From: an uncultured Aliiroseovarius sp.
Lineage (GTDB): Bacteria; Pseudomonadota; Alphaproteobacteria; Rhodobacterales; Rhodobacteraceae
DNA: 8,008 bases
Assembly (NCBI GenBank): GCA_938023895.1
Contig: CALJDH010000082.1
Location: forward strand, 1-8,008
Direction: 5' to 3'
The notes below the pieces were generated by a model. That model saw nothing but the letters and a program-made list of their open reading frames with translations. It was not told the DNA's origin and ran no database searches. A program made the position numbers and the translations under genes. Positions 1 to 6,975 of the stretch are shown here, one piece after another (position 1 is the stretch's first letter; every line of letters starts with the position of its first letter).

Positions 1-327
1 CTTGAAGAACTGGGCTTTGGTCTGGACCTGAGCGAATGCGCGGTGACGGGGGCACGGGACGATTTGGCCTATGTTTCGCCCAAAACGGGGCGGGCGGTGT
101 CTGCCGAAGGGGCGGGGGAATGGGTGGATCGTCTGCTGCCTTTGCCGCCCGAGCTATTGGGCGTAGGCGATGGATCACTATCGAACGTGCTGGACGGGCT
201 GGTGACAACCGGGCATTTCCTAACCCACGGTATTGCTCATGCGCTTGGCGATAAACCTCTGCCCGAGGCGCGGGCGCGGCTTCTGGACCGGCTGAAGCGT
301 GACGCCGTTAACGCGGCAGGCTTGTAA
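1..327 (+). CDS. recO: DNA repair protein RecO, C-terminal part (5' truncated by window)
   Basis: RecO is a recombination mediator of the RecFOR pathway; it helps load RecA onto SSB-coated single-stranded DNA during gap repair. The frame is open from base 1 and ends in TAA at 325-327, giving 108 residues. RecO is usually about 240 residues, so the N-terminal OB-fold half lies outside the window. The visible part begins [17 protein letters not shown], followed by [15 protein letters not shown] and later a [18 protein letters not shown] segment. This matches my memory of the helical C-terminal domain of Rhodobacteraceae RecO. An in-frame GTG at 43 lies inside the domain and is not a real start. 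The last 20 bases overlap the convergent lipoprotein gene. The call rests on pattern recognition of the C-terminal half only. Confidence 0.82.
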   Translation, partial: LEELGFGLDLSECAVTGARDDLAYVSPKTGRAVSAEGAGEWVDRLLPLPPELLGVGDGSLSNVLDGLVTTGHFLTHGIAHALGDKPLPEARARLLDRLKRDAVNAAGL

Positions 328-703
328 ACACCATCTCGCGCCCGGCTTCGTTGGAGAGGATCAGAGTGCTGCCGGACACTTCGGCGATTCTCATCTCAGA
401 AAGGGCCGCAAAGAACGCGGTTTCGGCGTCCAAATCTGCACAGGCGCGTTTGGTCGACAGGATGGGCCCGGTTTCGAACCACGGATAGGGCGCTGTTTGG
501 GTGCCGGAGTAGCTGTTGCACGGAGCGTTGCCCACAATCCGGCCTTTTTCGGGAAAGTTGAGCGTGGCACTGGCCTGAAAGGCGCTGCCATCCAGCTCGA
601 CCAGCGACCAAATAGCACCTGCATCCGCATAACCCGAGATCGTTTCGTCTTTGCAGGCGGACAGAAGAAGGGCGGCGGCGGGGATCAGGAACAAAGCTTT
701 CAT
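308..703 (-). CDS. META/HslJ-like domain lipoprotein
   Basis: This predicted secreted lipoprotein has 131 residues. The N-terminus [17 protein letters not shown] is a lipoprotein signal peptide with lipobox L-S-A-C, so Cys17 would be lipidated. Residue +2 is Lys, not Asp, which suggests outer-membrane sorting if gram-negative Lol rules apply. The remainder, about residues 30-130, fits one META domain: a W-x-L start (IWSLVELDG), a [18 protein letters not shown] core (Cys62-Asn63) and the TKRAC segment (Cys88). META domains occur in HslJ, a heat-inducible protein linked to novobiocin resistance in E. coli, but the biochemical role is unclear. No clear Shine-Dalgarno precedes the ATG, so translation may depend on the TetR gene 38 bp upstream on the same strand. 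It converges on recO with a 20-bp overlap. Confidence 0.8.
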   Translation of the reverse strand: MKALFLIPAAALLLSACKDETISGYADAGAIWSLVELDGSAFQASATLNFPEKGRIVGNAPCNSYSGTQTAPYPWFETGPILSTKRACADLDAETAFFAALSEMRIAEVSGSTLILSNEAGREMVFTSLPR

Positions 704-741
704 GGTATAAAGATGGGGGTGCGGGGCTAAGATTGCCAGTC

Positions 742-1302
742 TTACGCGTCACGCAGCGCCAACAGGGCAGCCAGCAGCGTGCTCATGGCGTCCTTGTTGT
801 CGGTTCCATCCTTGGCCGACAGTGTTCCCATGCCGATATACGCGCCGTAAATCAGGCGCGCGAAATCAGGGTTGCTGAGGTCAAGTTCTGCGAGAATGCC
901 CTGAAGATAGTCCAAGCGTTTTTGATCCACGCGCCCGATAACATACGCAGCAGTATGGTTGCTTTGCGCCCATGCCCTGATTGCCGGTTCCACAGCATCG
1001 CCGCCATATTCGGCATCTGTGGACGTCGAAATGTCGCCCAGCATGTACAGTTTGCGCACGGGATCCGCTTCCTCGTCCAGGAAGCGGGTGATGTCGTCGA
1101 CGGCGCGGGTTTCCCATAGCTCTAGCATCTGGGACTGGAAACTAGCTACGTCTTTGAAATGCCAGTAGAATGACCCCTTTGTCGTGCCAAGCTCGCGCGC
1201 CAAAGGTTCGGCTTTCAGCGCTTGCGGCCCAGACCGCGCAAGGGCGCGAAACCCTGCCATCAGCCAACTTTCTGTGCTTAGTCTCTCTTTGGTTTCAACC
1301 AT
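742..1302 (-). CDS. TetR/AcrR-family transcriptional regulator
   Basis: This is a 186-residue one-component repressor candidate. The N-terminal DNA-binding domain is clear: LARELGTTKGSFYWHFKD at about residues 34-51 is the classic TetR helix-turn-helix with the GSFYWHF recognition helix. Residues from about 55 onward form the helical ligand-binding and dimerisation domain, which is variable, so the ligand cannot be read. The length is typical of the family (about 190-200). The ATG at 1300-1302 has a possible GGAG at 1313-1316. The gene is divergent from the DUF3995 membrane-protein gene, and two palindromes lie between them, the standard arrangement for a TetR protein controlling itself and its neighbour. 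It probably shares a transcript with the downstream lipoprotein gene (38-bp gap). Confidence 0.9.
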   Translation of the reverse strand: MVETKERLSTESWLMAGFRALARSGPQALKAEPLARELGTTKGSFYWHFKDVASFQSQMLELWETRAVDDITRFLDEEADPVRKLYMLGDISTSTDAEYGGDAVEPAIRAWAQSNHTAAYVIGRVDQKRLDYLQGILAELDLSNPDFARLIYGAYIGMGTLSAKDGTDNKDAMSTLLAALLALRDA

Positions 1303-1316
1303 GGTATCAGCGCTCC

Positions 1317-1369
1317 ATACGCTAGCGTATTGACAGGCTATCCACCCTGTGCACCATACGCAAGCGTAT
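1317..1369. promoter_or_regulatory. Paired operator palindromes between TetR gene and DUF3995 gene
   Basis: Two copies of a 19-bp element, CCATACGC(T/A)AGCGTATTGA, differ at one base. Each contains a 14-bp palindrome: ATACGCTAGCGTAT at 1317-1330 is perfect and ATACGCAAGCGTAT at 1356-1369 has one central mismatch pair. The centres are 39 bp apart. A TTGACA hexamer at 1330-1335 overlaps the edge of the first copy and would serve as a -35 box for the rightward gene. The matching -10 region (about 1353-1360) would lie at the second copy. A dimer bound at either site would therefore block that promoter. That the adjacent TetR protein is the binder is inference from position and symmetry. Confidence 0.78.
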
Positions 1370-1378
1370 TGATGTGAT

Positions 1379-1383
1379 GGAGG
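1379..1383 (+). promoter_or_regulatory. Ribosome binding site deciding the DUF3995 gene start
   Basis: GGAGG lies five bases before the ATG at 1389. The upstream in-frame ATG at 1374 precedes this motif and has no comparable Shine-Dalgarno, so 1389 is preferred. The second operator ends at 1369, only ten bases before this site. Confidence 0.7.
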
Positions 1384-1388
1384 GCTCT

Positions 1389-1811
1389 ATGCAGGTGTTC
1401 ATTTTGGGGATTACGTATCTGATCCTGTTGGGGGCGGCTTTGGCGCATGTGTTGTGGGCCTTGGGTGTCTGGTGGCCCCTTTGGGACGAGCAACGACTGG
1501 CGCGCACGGTTGTTGGGGCCCCCGGGATTGCCGAAATGCCACCCGGCTGGGCCTCGGCGCTGGTGGCCGCTGCGTTGGGCATCTCTGGGATCGTGCTGTT
1601 TGGACTTACGCAGGGCATGGCTTTCATTCCCGACCGTTTGCTGGTCTGGGCAGGCTGGGCCTTGGTCGCAGTGTTTGGTCTGCGCGGGCTCGCCAGCTAT
1701 GTCCTGCCGCTGTTCAGCGTGAGGATGGAAGAGCCGTTCGCACGGCTCAACCTGATGTTTTATGGCCCGCTCTGCCTGATCTTGGCAGCAGGCTTTTGGT
1801 CGGCGCTTTAG
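1389..1811 (+). CDS. DUF3995 family small integral membrane protein
   Basis: This 140-residue protein has about four hydrophobic membrane segments, near residues 3-24, 53-74, 83-106 and 120-138. Features recalling the DUF3995 family are His20 and Trp23 in AHVLWALGVWWP at the end of the first helix, and the C-terminal FARLNLMFYGPLCLILAAG stretch. The family has no established function. An upstream in-frame ATG at 1374 would add five residues, but the GGAGG at 1379-1383 favours 1389. The gene is divergent from the TetR gene with the twin operators just upstream, so it is the likely regulated target, perhaps induced by a ligand of that repressor. The stop TAG overlaps the stop of the convergent acyl-CoA dehydrogenase gene by 4 bp. 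Confidence 0.75.
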   Translation: MQVFILGITYLILLGAALAHVLWALGVWWPLWDEQRLARTVVGAPGIAEMPPGWASALVAAALGISGIVLFGLTQGMAFIPDRLLVWAGWALVAVFGLRGLASYVLPLFSVRMEEPFARLNLMFYGPLCLILAAGFWSAL

Positions 1812-3457
1812 CCCAGCAGGCGGCGCGCGATGACCTGCGCCTGAATTTCGGCGGCACCTTCGAAGATGTTCAGGATGCGGGCGTCGCACAGGACGCGGCT
1901 GATCTGGTATTCCAGCGCGAAGCCGTTGCCGCCGTGGATCTGCAGCGCGTTGTCCGCACAGGCCCATGCGATACGCGCGCCCAGCAGCTTGGCCATACCA
2001 GCCTCAAGGTCACAGCGATGGCCGTGGTCCTTTTCCCAAGCCGAGAAATAGGTCAGCTGACGCGCAACCATAATCTCGACCGCCATCATGGCCAGCTTGT
2101 TGGCTACGCGGGGGAAGTTGATCAGCGATTTGCCGAACTGTTTGCGGTCTTCAGCATACTGCATGCCGATTTCCAGCGCGTTCTGGGCCACACCGATGGC
2201 GCGGGCGGCGGTCTGAATACGGGCTGCCTCGAAGGTTTTCATCAGTTGCTTGAAGCCCTGACCTTCAACGCCACCCAGCAGGTTCTCGCCTTTTACTTTG
2301 AACCCATCAAAGCCCAGCTCGAATTCCTTCATGCCGCGATAGCCCAGAACCTCGATCTCGCCGCCGGTCATGCCTTCGGTCGGGAACGGGTTTTCGTCGT
2401 CGCCGGGGGTCTTCTCGGCCAGGAACATCGACAGACCGCGGTGGTCGGTGCTGTCCGGGTCGGTGCGTGCCAGCAGCGTCATCACGTGGGTCCGTGCAGC
2501 GTGGGTGATCCAGGTTTTGTTGCCGGTCACTTCATAGTCGCCATCGGCATTCTTCACCGCGCGGGTGCGCAGCGAGCCAAGGTCCGAGCCGGTGTTGGGT
2601 TCGGTGAACACAGCGGTCGGCAGGATTTCTGCGCTGGCCAGCTTGGGCAGCCAGTGTTGCTTTTGTTGCTCGGTGCCGCCGGCCTCGACCAGTTCGGCCG
2701 CGATTTCCGAGCGGGTGCCCAACGAGCCAACGCCGATGTATCCGCGCGACAGCTCTTCTGAAACCACGACCATCGAGGCTTTCGACAGGCCCAGCCCGCC
2801 GTATTCCTCGGGGATGGTCAGGCCGAAGACGCCCATCTCGGCCAGCTCTTCCAGAATTTCCAGTGGGATGTAGTCATCCTTCAGGTGCCATTCATGGGCG
2901 TTCGGGGTCACGCGCTCGTCCGCGTAACGGCGGAACTGCTCGCGGATCATTTCCAGCTCTTCGTCCAGACCGGTGGCGCCGAAAGTGGCGTGGCCAGCGT
3001 TGTCTTGCATAAGCTCGACCAGGCGGGTGCGGGCGGCTTGGCTGTTGCCATTGGCGATCAGGGTGTTGATTGCGTCGGTGTCCAAAGCAGCGCCGTCGAC
3101 GCCCATGTCAGCCAGACGTGCCATTTCGTTCTGGCTCATCATCATGCCGCCCTTCATCTGGGCGAGGTATTCCCCGAAAGCGATCTGCAGGATCAGCTTT
3201 TCCATCTCGCTCAGCTGGCCGCTCTCGGACAGGCGGCTGGCCCATGCGTTCATCCGGCGCAGGCTTTCAGCATAGGTGGCCAGCCAAGACAATGCGTGAG
3301 CGGCGGCTTGGTGCTCTTCCAATTTCGCGCCCGACACGCGGTCGCCATCCGACACAAGCGCGCGGACATTTTCCTTGGCTGCGTCAAAAGTTGCTTCAAC
3401 CGGGGCAAGGGCCGCGCCGGTCAGGTCAAGAAGGTTGTCGATCAGGGCGCTGGTCAT
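1808..3457 (-). CDS. mcd: Acyl-CoA dehydrogenase with N-terminal extension, probable (2S)-methylsuccinyl-CoA dehydrogenase
   Basis: This cytosolic FAD enzyme is predicted to oxidise (2S)-methylsuccinyl-CoA to mesaconyl-CoA in the ethylmalonyl-CoA pathway of acetyl-CoA assimilation, passing electrons to ETF. It has 549 residues, far longer than the usual 380-400. Residues 1 to about 160 are an alpha-helical extension (helical LEEHQAAAHALSWLATYAESLRRM segment), a hallmark of the Mcd class. The acyl-CoA dehydrogenase fold follows: N-terminal helical domain about 165-275, FAD/substrate signature TAVFTEPNTGSDLGS at 281-295, middle beta domain to about 375, and C-terminal domain with DRKQFGKSL and QIHGGNGF. 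Glu533 in NIFEGAAEIQ aligns with the catalytic base of short- and medium-chain enzymes. AGGAG at 3464-3468 is six bases from the ATG. Another extended acyl-CoA dehydrogenase specificity is possible, but the context near pckA fits Mcd. Confidence 0.8.
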   Translation of the reverse strand: MTSALIDNLLDLTGAALAPVEATFDAAKENVRALVSDGDRVSGAKLEEHQAAAHALSWLATYAESLRRMNAWASRLSESGQLSEMEKLILQIAFGEYLAQMKGGMMMSQNEMARLADMGVDGAALDTDAINTLIANGNSQAARTRLVELMQDNAGHATFGATGLDEELEMIREQFRRYADERVTPNAHEWHLKDDYIPLEILEELAEMGVFGLTIPEEYGGLGLSKASMVVVSEELSRGYIGVGSLGTRSEIAAELVEAGGTEQQKQHWLPKLASAEILPTAVFTEPNTGSDLGSLRTRAVKNADGDYEVTGNKTWITHAARTHVMTLLARTDPDSTDHRGLSMFLAEKTPGDDENPFPTEGMTGGEIEVLGYRGMKEFELGFDGFKVKGENLLGGVEGQGFKQLMKTFEAARIQTAARAIGVAQNALEIGMQYAEDRKQFGKSLINFPRVANKLAMMAVEIMVARQLTYFSAWEKDHGHRCDLEAGMAKLLGARIAWACADNALQIHGGNGFALEYQISRVLCDARILNIFEGAAEIQAQVIARRLLG

Positions 3458-3512
3458 AAGAAACTCCTGTCACATGCGGCCGGGATTCGGCTGCTCATTT
3501 TGCGTCTGCAGA

Positions 3513-3541
3513 GAGATAATCCTTTTGCAGGTGCAGCGCAA
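3513..3541 (-). promoter_or_regulatory. Candidate mcd promoter (TTGCGC-N17-TATCTC)
   Basis: On the minus strand TTGCGC (3536-3541) and TATCTC (3513-3518) are separated by 17 bases, a weak sigma-70-like fit about 55 bp upstream of the mcd ATG. CTGCAAAA lies between the two boxes. TTTTGC-type elements recur around it, on the + strand at 3498-3505 (TTTTGCGT), 3523-3530 (TTTTGCAG) and 3591-3598 (TTTTGCGT). These could be half-sites for a regulator of acyl-CoA metabolism. The boxes are read by eye and the match to consensus is partial. Confidence 0.3.
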
Positions 3542-3636
3542 TAAAAATACGCCAGAAAACATGAATGCGAACATATATAACGCAACGGTGTTTTGCGTGC
3601 CGTGGGAAATTTTATCCGCTAGAAGTGGGATGAAGT

Positions 3637-3641
3637 GGAGG
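3637..3641 (+). promoter_or_regulatory. Ribosome binding site deciding the TauE/SafE gene start
   Basis: GGAGG is followed directly by an in-frame ATG (3642) and, six bases after the motif, by a second ATG (3648). A third in-frame ATG at 3630 lies before it. Only 3648 has normal Shine-Dalgarno spacing, so it is chosen as the start. Confidence 0.65.
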
Positions 3642-3647
3642 ATGCGC

Positions 3648-4415
3648 ATGGGAATTCTGGCCGACCTGACCTTGTCGACGCTTTGTTTTGCCGTCGCAAT
3701 CACTGTGTTTGCAGGGTTGGTAAAAGGCGTGGTGGGATTTGGGCTGCCGCTGATCATGATCTCGGGGCTTGCGACTTTTTTGCCCGCCGAGGTCGCCTTG
3801 GCAGCGTTGATACTGCCAACCGCCAGCACTAACATTCGGCAGGCATTGCGGCAGGGCGCGCGCCCCGCGTGGGAGGTTATGCGCAAGTATCGCATTTATC
3901 TTTTGGCGCTGTTTGTCACCTTGGTCTTCAGCGCGCAATTGGTGTTGTATATGCCGCAGCGATTGCTGTTCATCCTGATCGGGGTTCCCGTCGTGATGTT
4001 CTGCCTGATGCAGTTGCGGGGCTGGGTGCCGACCCTTCGTCCAGAGAACCGCGTGCGGGATGAAAGCATCATTGCGTCCATCTCGGGGTTGGTTGGGGGG
4101 ATCTCGGGCGTATGGGGGCCGCCCCTCGTGGCGTATCTGACGGCGACAAACACCCAAAAGACCGAGCAGATGCTGGCGCAGGGCGTCGTCTATGGATTCG
4201 GTGCGATGGTGCTTGTGGGCGCGCATATGCAATCAGGCGTGTTCAACGCCTACACCGCGCCCTTGTCCGCGGCGATGCTGATCCCGGCATTTCTTGGGAT
4301 GGCATTGGGCTATCGCTTGCATGACCGGATGCCGCAGAAAACCTTCAAGCGGGCGACGCTGATCGTTTTGACAGTGGCGGGGCTGAACCTGATCCGGCGC
4401 GGGCTGATGGGTTAA
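3648..4415 (+). CDS. TauE/SafE family permease (sulfite/organosulfonate exporter-like)
   Basis: This is a 255-residue inner-membrane protein, the normal length for the family, with about seven to eight hydrophobic helices. TauE/SafE proteins have two homologous halves, each with a glycine-rich signature. Here these are FAGLVKGVVGFGLP at residues 21-34 and GLVGGISGVWGPPL at about 148-161. Family members are implicated in export of sulfite, sulfoacetate or other organic anions; the substrate cannot be told from sequence. The open frame runs back to 3375, but residues upstream of 3648 are not hydrophobic-family-like and overlap the mcd 5' end. The gene is divergent from mcd (190-bp gap) and overlaps the convergent hydrolase gene by 4 bp at the stops. 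No sulfur-metabolism gene is nearby to suggest a pathway. Confidence 0.87.
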   Translation: MGILADLTLSTLCFAVAITVFAGLVKGVVGFGLPLIMISGLATFLPAEVALAALILPTASTNIRQALRQGARPAWEVMRKYRIYLLALFVTLVFSAQLVLYMPQRLLFILIGVPVVMFCLMQLRGWVPTLRPENRVRDESIIASISGLVGGISGVWGPPLVAYLTATNTQKTEQMLAQGVVYGFGAMVLVGAHMQSGVFNAYTAPLSAAMLIPAFLGMALGYRLHDRMPQKTFKRATLIVLTVAGLNLIRRGLMG

Positions 4416-5236
4416 GCGATCAGCGCGGGCCATAGGGCTGCGTTTTGGCGGCGGAAGGCATCTGTGTGGCCCACTTTGCGCAGGCCGAAGTCTTTCGGGT
4501 GAAGTGTCACGTGGTCGGTCGGGCTGCCGGGGTAGAGATCAGCCAGACGCGCCACGGCGTTTGGGGGCACGGATGCATCATCTGACAGAGACACCATGCG
4601 CACCGGGCAGGTCAGAGCCGCCTCGGGCGCGGCGGGAACCGAGGTATCGGAGGCAAAGAAACCGGGCGTTGTGCACCAGCGTTTCCATTGTTTGAAAACC
4701 GGGCCGGGGATGTCTGTGCCGAGGCCAGATAGCTGTGCAGGGACATAGCCGAAGGTCGCGACCGAGCTCGGTCCGACCCCAAACCAGAGTGCTCGCACCA
4801 AGGCCTGATAGGGCCACGGGTGGTCGCAGGTGTGCACGGGGCCTGAGCAGACGGTGATCACCCTCGCGATCTCGTCTGTGCGGGATTGACGGGCCAGAAG
4901 AAGCCCACCCAACGAATGCCCCATCACCCAGATCGGCAAGCCGCCCGCACGGGCCGAGACCCAGTCGCGCGCGGCTTGGGTGTCATGCAGCCCCCAATCC
5001 AACATAGTGGCGGTGACATTCTTGACGTGCCCCCGGGCCGAGGTTGCGAAGTCGCGGTAGTCATAGATCAGGCACGAGACGTTCTGCGTTTCGGCCAGCC
5101 ACGCGGCGAAATGGCGATAGAAACGGTGGGGCACCCCCGTCGCGCCGTTTAGAACCGCAACCGCGCGCGGGGTGGCGGCCTCAAAGAATGTACCGGTCAG
5201 CGGTGCGGGGCCATCTATGGTGACAGTCTGGGACAT
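4412..5236 (-). CDS. Alpha/beta hydrolase, COG4757-like
   Basis: This predicted cytosolic serine hydrolase has 274 residues. Early NGATGVPHRFYRHFAAWLAE (residues 30-49) is typical of COG4757 predicted hydrolases and supplies the oxyanion-side loop. YDYRDFATS follows at about 58-66. The nucleophile elbow is GHSLGG with Ser108. Asp219/Asp220 in SLSDDASVP is the likely acid and His257 in KVGHTDAF the base, completing a Ser-Asp-His triad. The substrate is unknown. The frame can start at a TTG at 5252-5254 (six more residues), but the ATG at 5234-5236 places the conserved region as expected; neither start has a clear Shine-Dalgarno. It lies 126 bp downstream of pckA on the same strand, separated by a strong terminator, so it probably has its own promoter. 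It converges on the TauE/SafE gene with a 4-bp overlap. Confidence 0.82.
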   Translation of the reverse strand: MSQTVTIDGPAPLTGTFFEAATPRAVAVLNGATGVPHRFYRHFAAWLAETQNVSCLIYDYRDFATSARGHVKNVTATMLDWGLHDTQAARDWVSARAGGLPIWVMGHSLGGLLLARQSRTDEIARVITVCSGPVHTCDHPWPYQALVRALWFGVGPSSVATFGYVPAQLSGLGTDIPGPVFKQWKRWCTTPGFFASDTSVPAAPEAALTCPVRMVSLSDDASVPPNAVARLADLYPGSPTDHVTLHPKDFGLRKVGHTDAFRRQNAALWPALIA

Positions 5237-5255
5237 GCACGCATGCAAGCGCAAA

Positions 5256-5288
5256 GCTTACGTTCGCGTAAAGCGTGACTGCGCGTAA
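5256..5288. repeat. CGTAA repeat cluster upstream of the alpha/beta hydrolase gene
   Basis: TTACG (5258-5262) and CGTAA (5267-5271) form an inverted repeat around TTCG; flanking GC bases extend it if one A is bulged. CGCGTAA recurs in direct orientation at 5265-5271 and 5282-5288, 17 bp apart. The cluster sits 20-50 bp upstream of the hydrolase ATG and just beyond the pckA terminator, where a promoter would be expected. It could be an operator, but the units are short and chance is not excluded. Confidence 0.3.
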
Positions 5289-5307
5289 GTTCACGGTGCG
5301 TCAGCCC

Positions 5308-5342
5308 AAAAGAAAACGCCCCGGCGATGGACCGGGGCGTTT
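5308..5342 (-). terminator. Rho-independent terminator of pckA
   Basis: On the minus strand AAACGCCCCGG and CCGGGGCGTTT form an 11-bp perfect stem (5332-5342 and 5314-5324) around a seven-base loop, followed by TCTTTT (5308-5313). It starts 20 bases after the pckA stop codon. The GC-rich stem and T-run make this the clearest terminator in the window. It should insulate pckA from the hydrolase gene downstream. Confidence 0.92.
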
Positions 5343-5362
5343 GCCTGAATTTGGTGCTCGGC

Positions 5363-6961
5363 TTAGCCGATGGCGACGGCTTTCACGTCGTCATCAATGT
5401 CGGCTTCGTATTGAACGAAGTTGTCCGAGAACATTTTGACCAGCTTGGCAGCCTGCGCATCATAAGCGGCTGCGTCCTGCCATGTGCGGCGCGGATCCAG
5501 AAGCAGATCGGCAACGCCTTCCACTTTGACCGGAACCTCAAAACCAAAGTTTTCATCCTTGCGGAACTTGGCTTCGGCCAGCGATCCGTCCAGAGCGGCG
5601 GTCAACAGGGCACGGGTGGCGCGGATCGGCATGCGCGAGCCGGTGCCGTAAGCACCACCGGTCCACCCGGTGTTCACCAGCCAGCAGGTTGCACCGTGCT
5701 TGGCGATCTTGTCACGCAGAAGCGCGCCATACTCGGCCGGGCGGCGCGGCATGAAGGGCGCGCCAAAGCAGGTCGAGAAGGTCGGCTCGGGCTCGGTTAC
5801 ACCTTTTTCGGTGCCAGCCACTTTCGAAGTGAAGCCCGACAGGAAGTGGTACATCGCCTGTGCCGGCGTCAGACGCGCGATCGGAGGCAGAACACCGAAG
5901 GCGTCACAGGTCAGCATGATGATGTTTTTCGGGTGACCACCAATGGCGGTGTCCGAAGCGTTTGCAATGTAGTGCAGCGGATAGGCGCAACGCATGTTGG
6001 CGGTCAGGCTGTCATCTTCAAAGTCCAGCTCTTTGGTCTCTTCGTCATAGACCATGTTCTCGATCACAGTCGCGAACTTCTGGGTCGTGGCGTAGATTTC
6101 CGGCTCGGCTTCGGCCGACAGGTTGATGGTCTTGGCGTAGCAGCCACCTTCGAAGTTGAAGGTGCCGGTGTCCGACCAGCCGTGCTCGTCATCACCGATC
6201 AGCGTGCGCTCGGGATCAGCCGACAGGGTGGTTTTGCCGGTGCCCGACAGGCCGAAGAAGATGGCAGTGTCGACCGGGTTGCCCTTGGCGTGGTTGGCCG
6301 AGCAGTGCATCGGCATGATGCCTTTTTCGGGCAGCATGTAGTTCAGAAGCGAGAAGACAGACTTCTTGTTCTCGCCCGCATATTCGGTGCCGCCAATCAG
6401 GATCAGCTTGCGGTCGAAGTTCAGCGCGATCACTGTTTCCGAGCGACAGCCGTGACGCTCGGCGTCAGCATTGAAGGTCGGGCAGTTGATGATGGTAAAC
6501 TCGGGTTCGAACTCGTCCAGCTCGTCGCGATCGGGGCGACGCAGCAGGTGACGGATGAACAGGTTGTGCCAAGCAAGTTCGGACACCACGCGCACATCTA
6601 GACGGTGGGCCGGGTCGGCGCCGCCATACAGATCCTGAACGTAATAGTCGTTGCCCTTCATGTGCTCCAGCATGTCTTCGTAAAGAACGTCGAACTTGGC
6701 CGGATCCATCGGCGGGTTGTTTTCCCACCAGATGTGCGGCTCGACGCTGGGAGTCTTTACGACGAATTTATCCTTGGGAGAGCGGCCCGTGTGCTTGCCG
6801 GTCTCGACCAGGAAGGTCCCGCCTTGTCCAAGCTTGCCCTCGCCGCGGCCCAGTGCGGCTTCGATCAGAGCTGGCTCCATCAGGTTGTAATAGACATTGC
6901 CCAGCCCGGTGATGCCTTGATCTTCCAAGCGGCGTGCTGGGTTTACCCGTCCAGTGGTCAT
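5363..6961 (-). CDS. pckA: Phosphoenolpyruvate carboxykinase (ATP)
   Basis: PckA catalyses ATP-dependent decarboxylation of oxaloacetate to phosphoenolpyruvate, the entry step of gluconeogenesis, in the cytosol (EC 4.1.1.49). It has 532 residues, normal for the ATP-type enzyme. Visible motifs are TGRSPKDK at 58-65 (substrate-binding Arg60), [10 protein letters not shown] at 191-200 (active-site Tyr and Lys), the P-loop GLSGTGKTT at 237-245, the metal-binding [10 protein letters not shown] at 254-263 running into [10 protein letters not shown], the NMRCAYPL segment near 322-329 with Arg324, and [15 protein letters not shown] near 440-454. AGGAG at 6969-6973 is seven bases from the ATG. The gene appears intact. 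Upstream is a long, structured, probably regulatory leader, and the divergent chvI gene lies beyond. Downstream is an intrinsic terminator. Use of C4 acids made via the neighbouring Mcd pathway would need this enzyme. Confidence 0.98.
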   Translation of the reverse strand: MTTGRVNPARRLEDQGITGLGNVYYNLMEPALIEAALGRGEGKLGQGGTFLVETGKHTGRSPKDKFVVKTPSVEPHIWWENNPPMDPAKFDVLYEDMLEHMKGNDYYVQDLYGGADPAHRLDVRVVSELAWHNLFIRHLLRRPDRDELDEFEPEFTIINCPTFNADAERHGCRSETVIALNFDRKLILIGGTEYAGENKKSVFSLLNYMLPEKGIMPMHCSANHAKGNPVDTAIFFGLSGTGKTTLSADPERTLIGDDEHGWSDTGTFNFEGGCYAKTINLSAEAEPEIYATTQKFATVIENMVYDEETKELDFEDDSLTANMRCAYPLHYIANASDTAIGGHPKNIIMLTCDAFGVLPPIARLTPAQAMYHFLSGFTSKVAGTEKGVTEPEPTFSTCFGAPFMPRRPAEYGALLRDKIAKHGATCWLVNTGWTGGAYGTGSRMPIRATRALLTAALDGSLAEAKFRKDENFGFEVPVKVEGVADLLLDPRRTWQDAAAYDAQAAKLVKMFSDNFVQYEADIDDDVKAVAIG

Positions 6962-6975
6962 TTATTTGCTCCTGT

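Noticed and set aside
728..744. TAAGA/TCTTA inverted repeat at the end of the TetR gene
   Set aside because: The arms are only five AT-rich base pairs with no T-run, so it is not a convincing terminator and the downstream lipoprotein gene is likely read through.
1454..2761. A 435-codon open frame on the + strand
   Set aside because: It overlaps the DUF3995 gene in another frame and then runs antisense to mcd; the product shows no family features.
3500..3541. TTGCG-CTGCA type inverted repeat upstream of mcd as a transcribed hairpin
   Set aside because: The arms need a one-base bulge and are separated by about 20 bases; the recurring TTTTGC elements explain the similarity better.
3375..3647. 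N-terminal extension of the TauE/SafE permease from an earlier ATG
   Set aside because: It would overlap the mcd 5' end, adds about 90 non-family residues, and the GGAGG at 3637-3641 points to ATG 3648.
5327..6601. A 424-codon open frame on the + strand
   Set aside because: It is fully antisense to pckA, whose protein is recognised with all motifs intact; long antisense frames are common in GC-rich coding DNA. Its product shows no recognisable domain.
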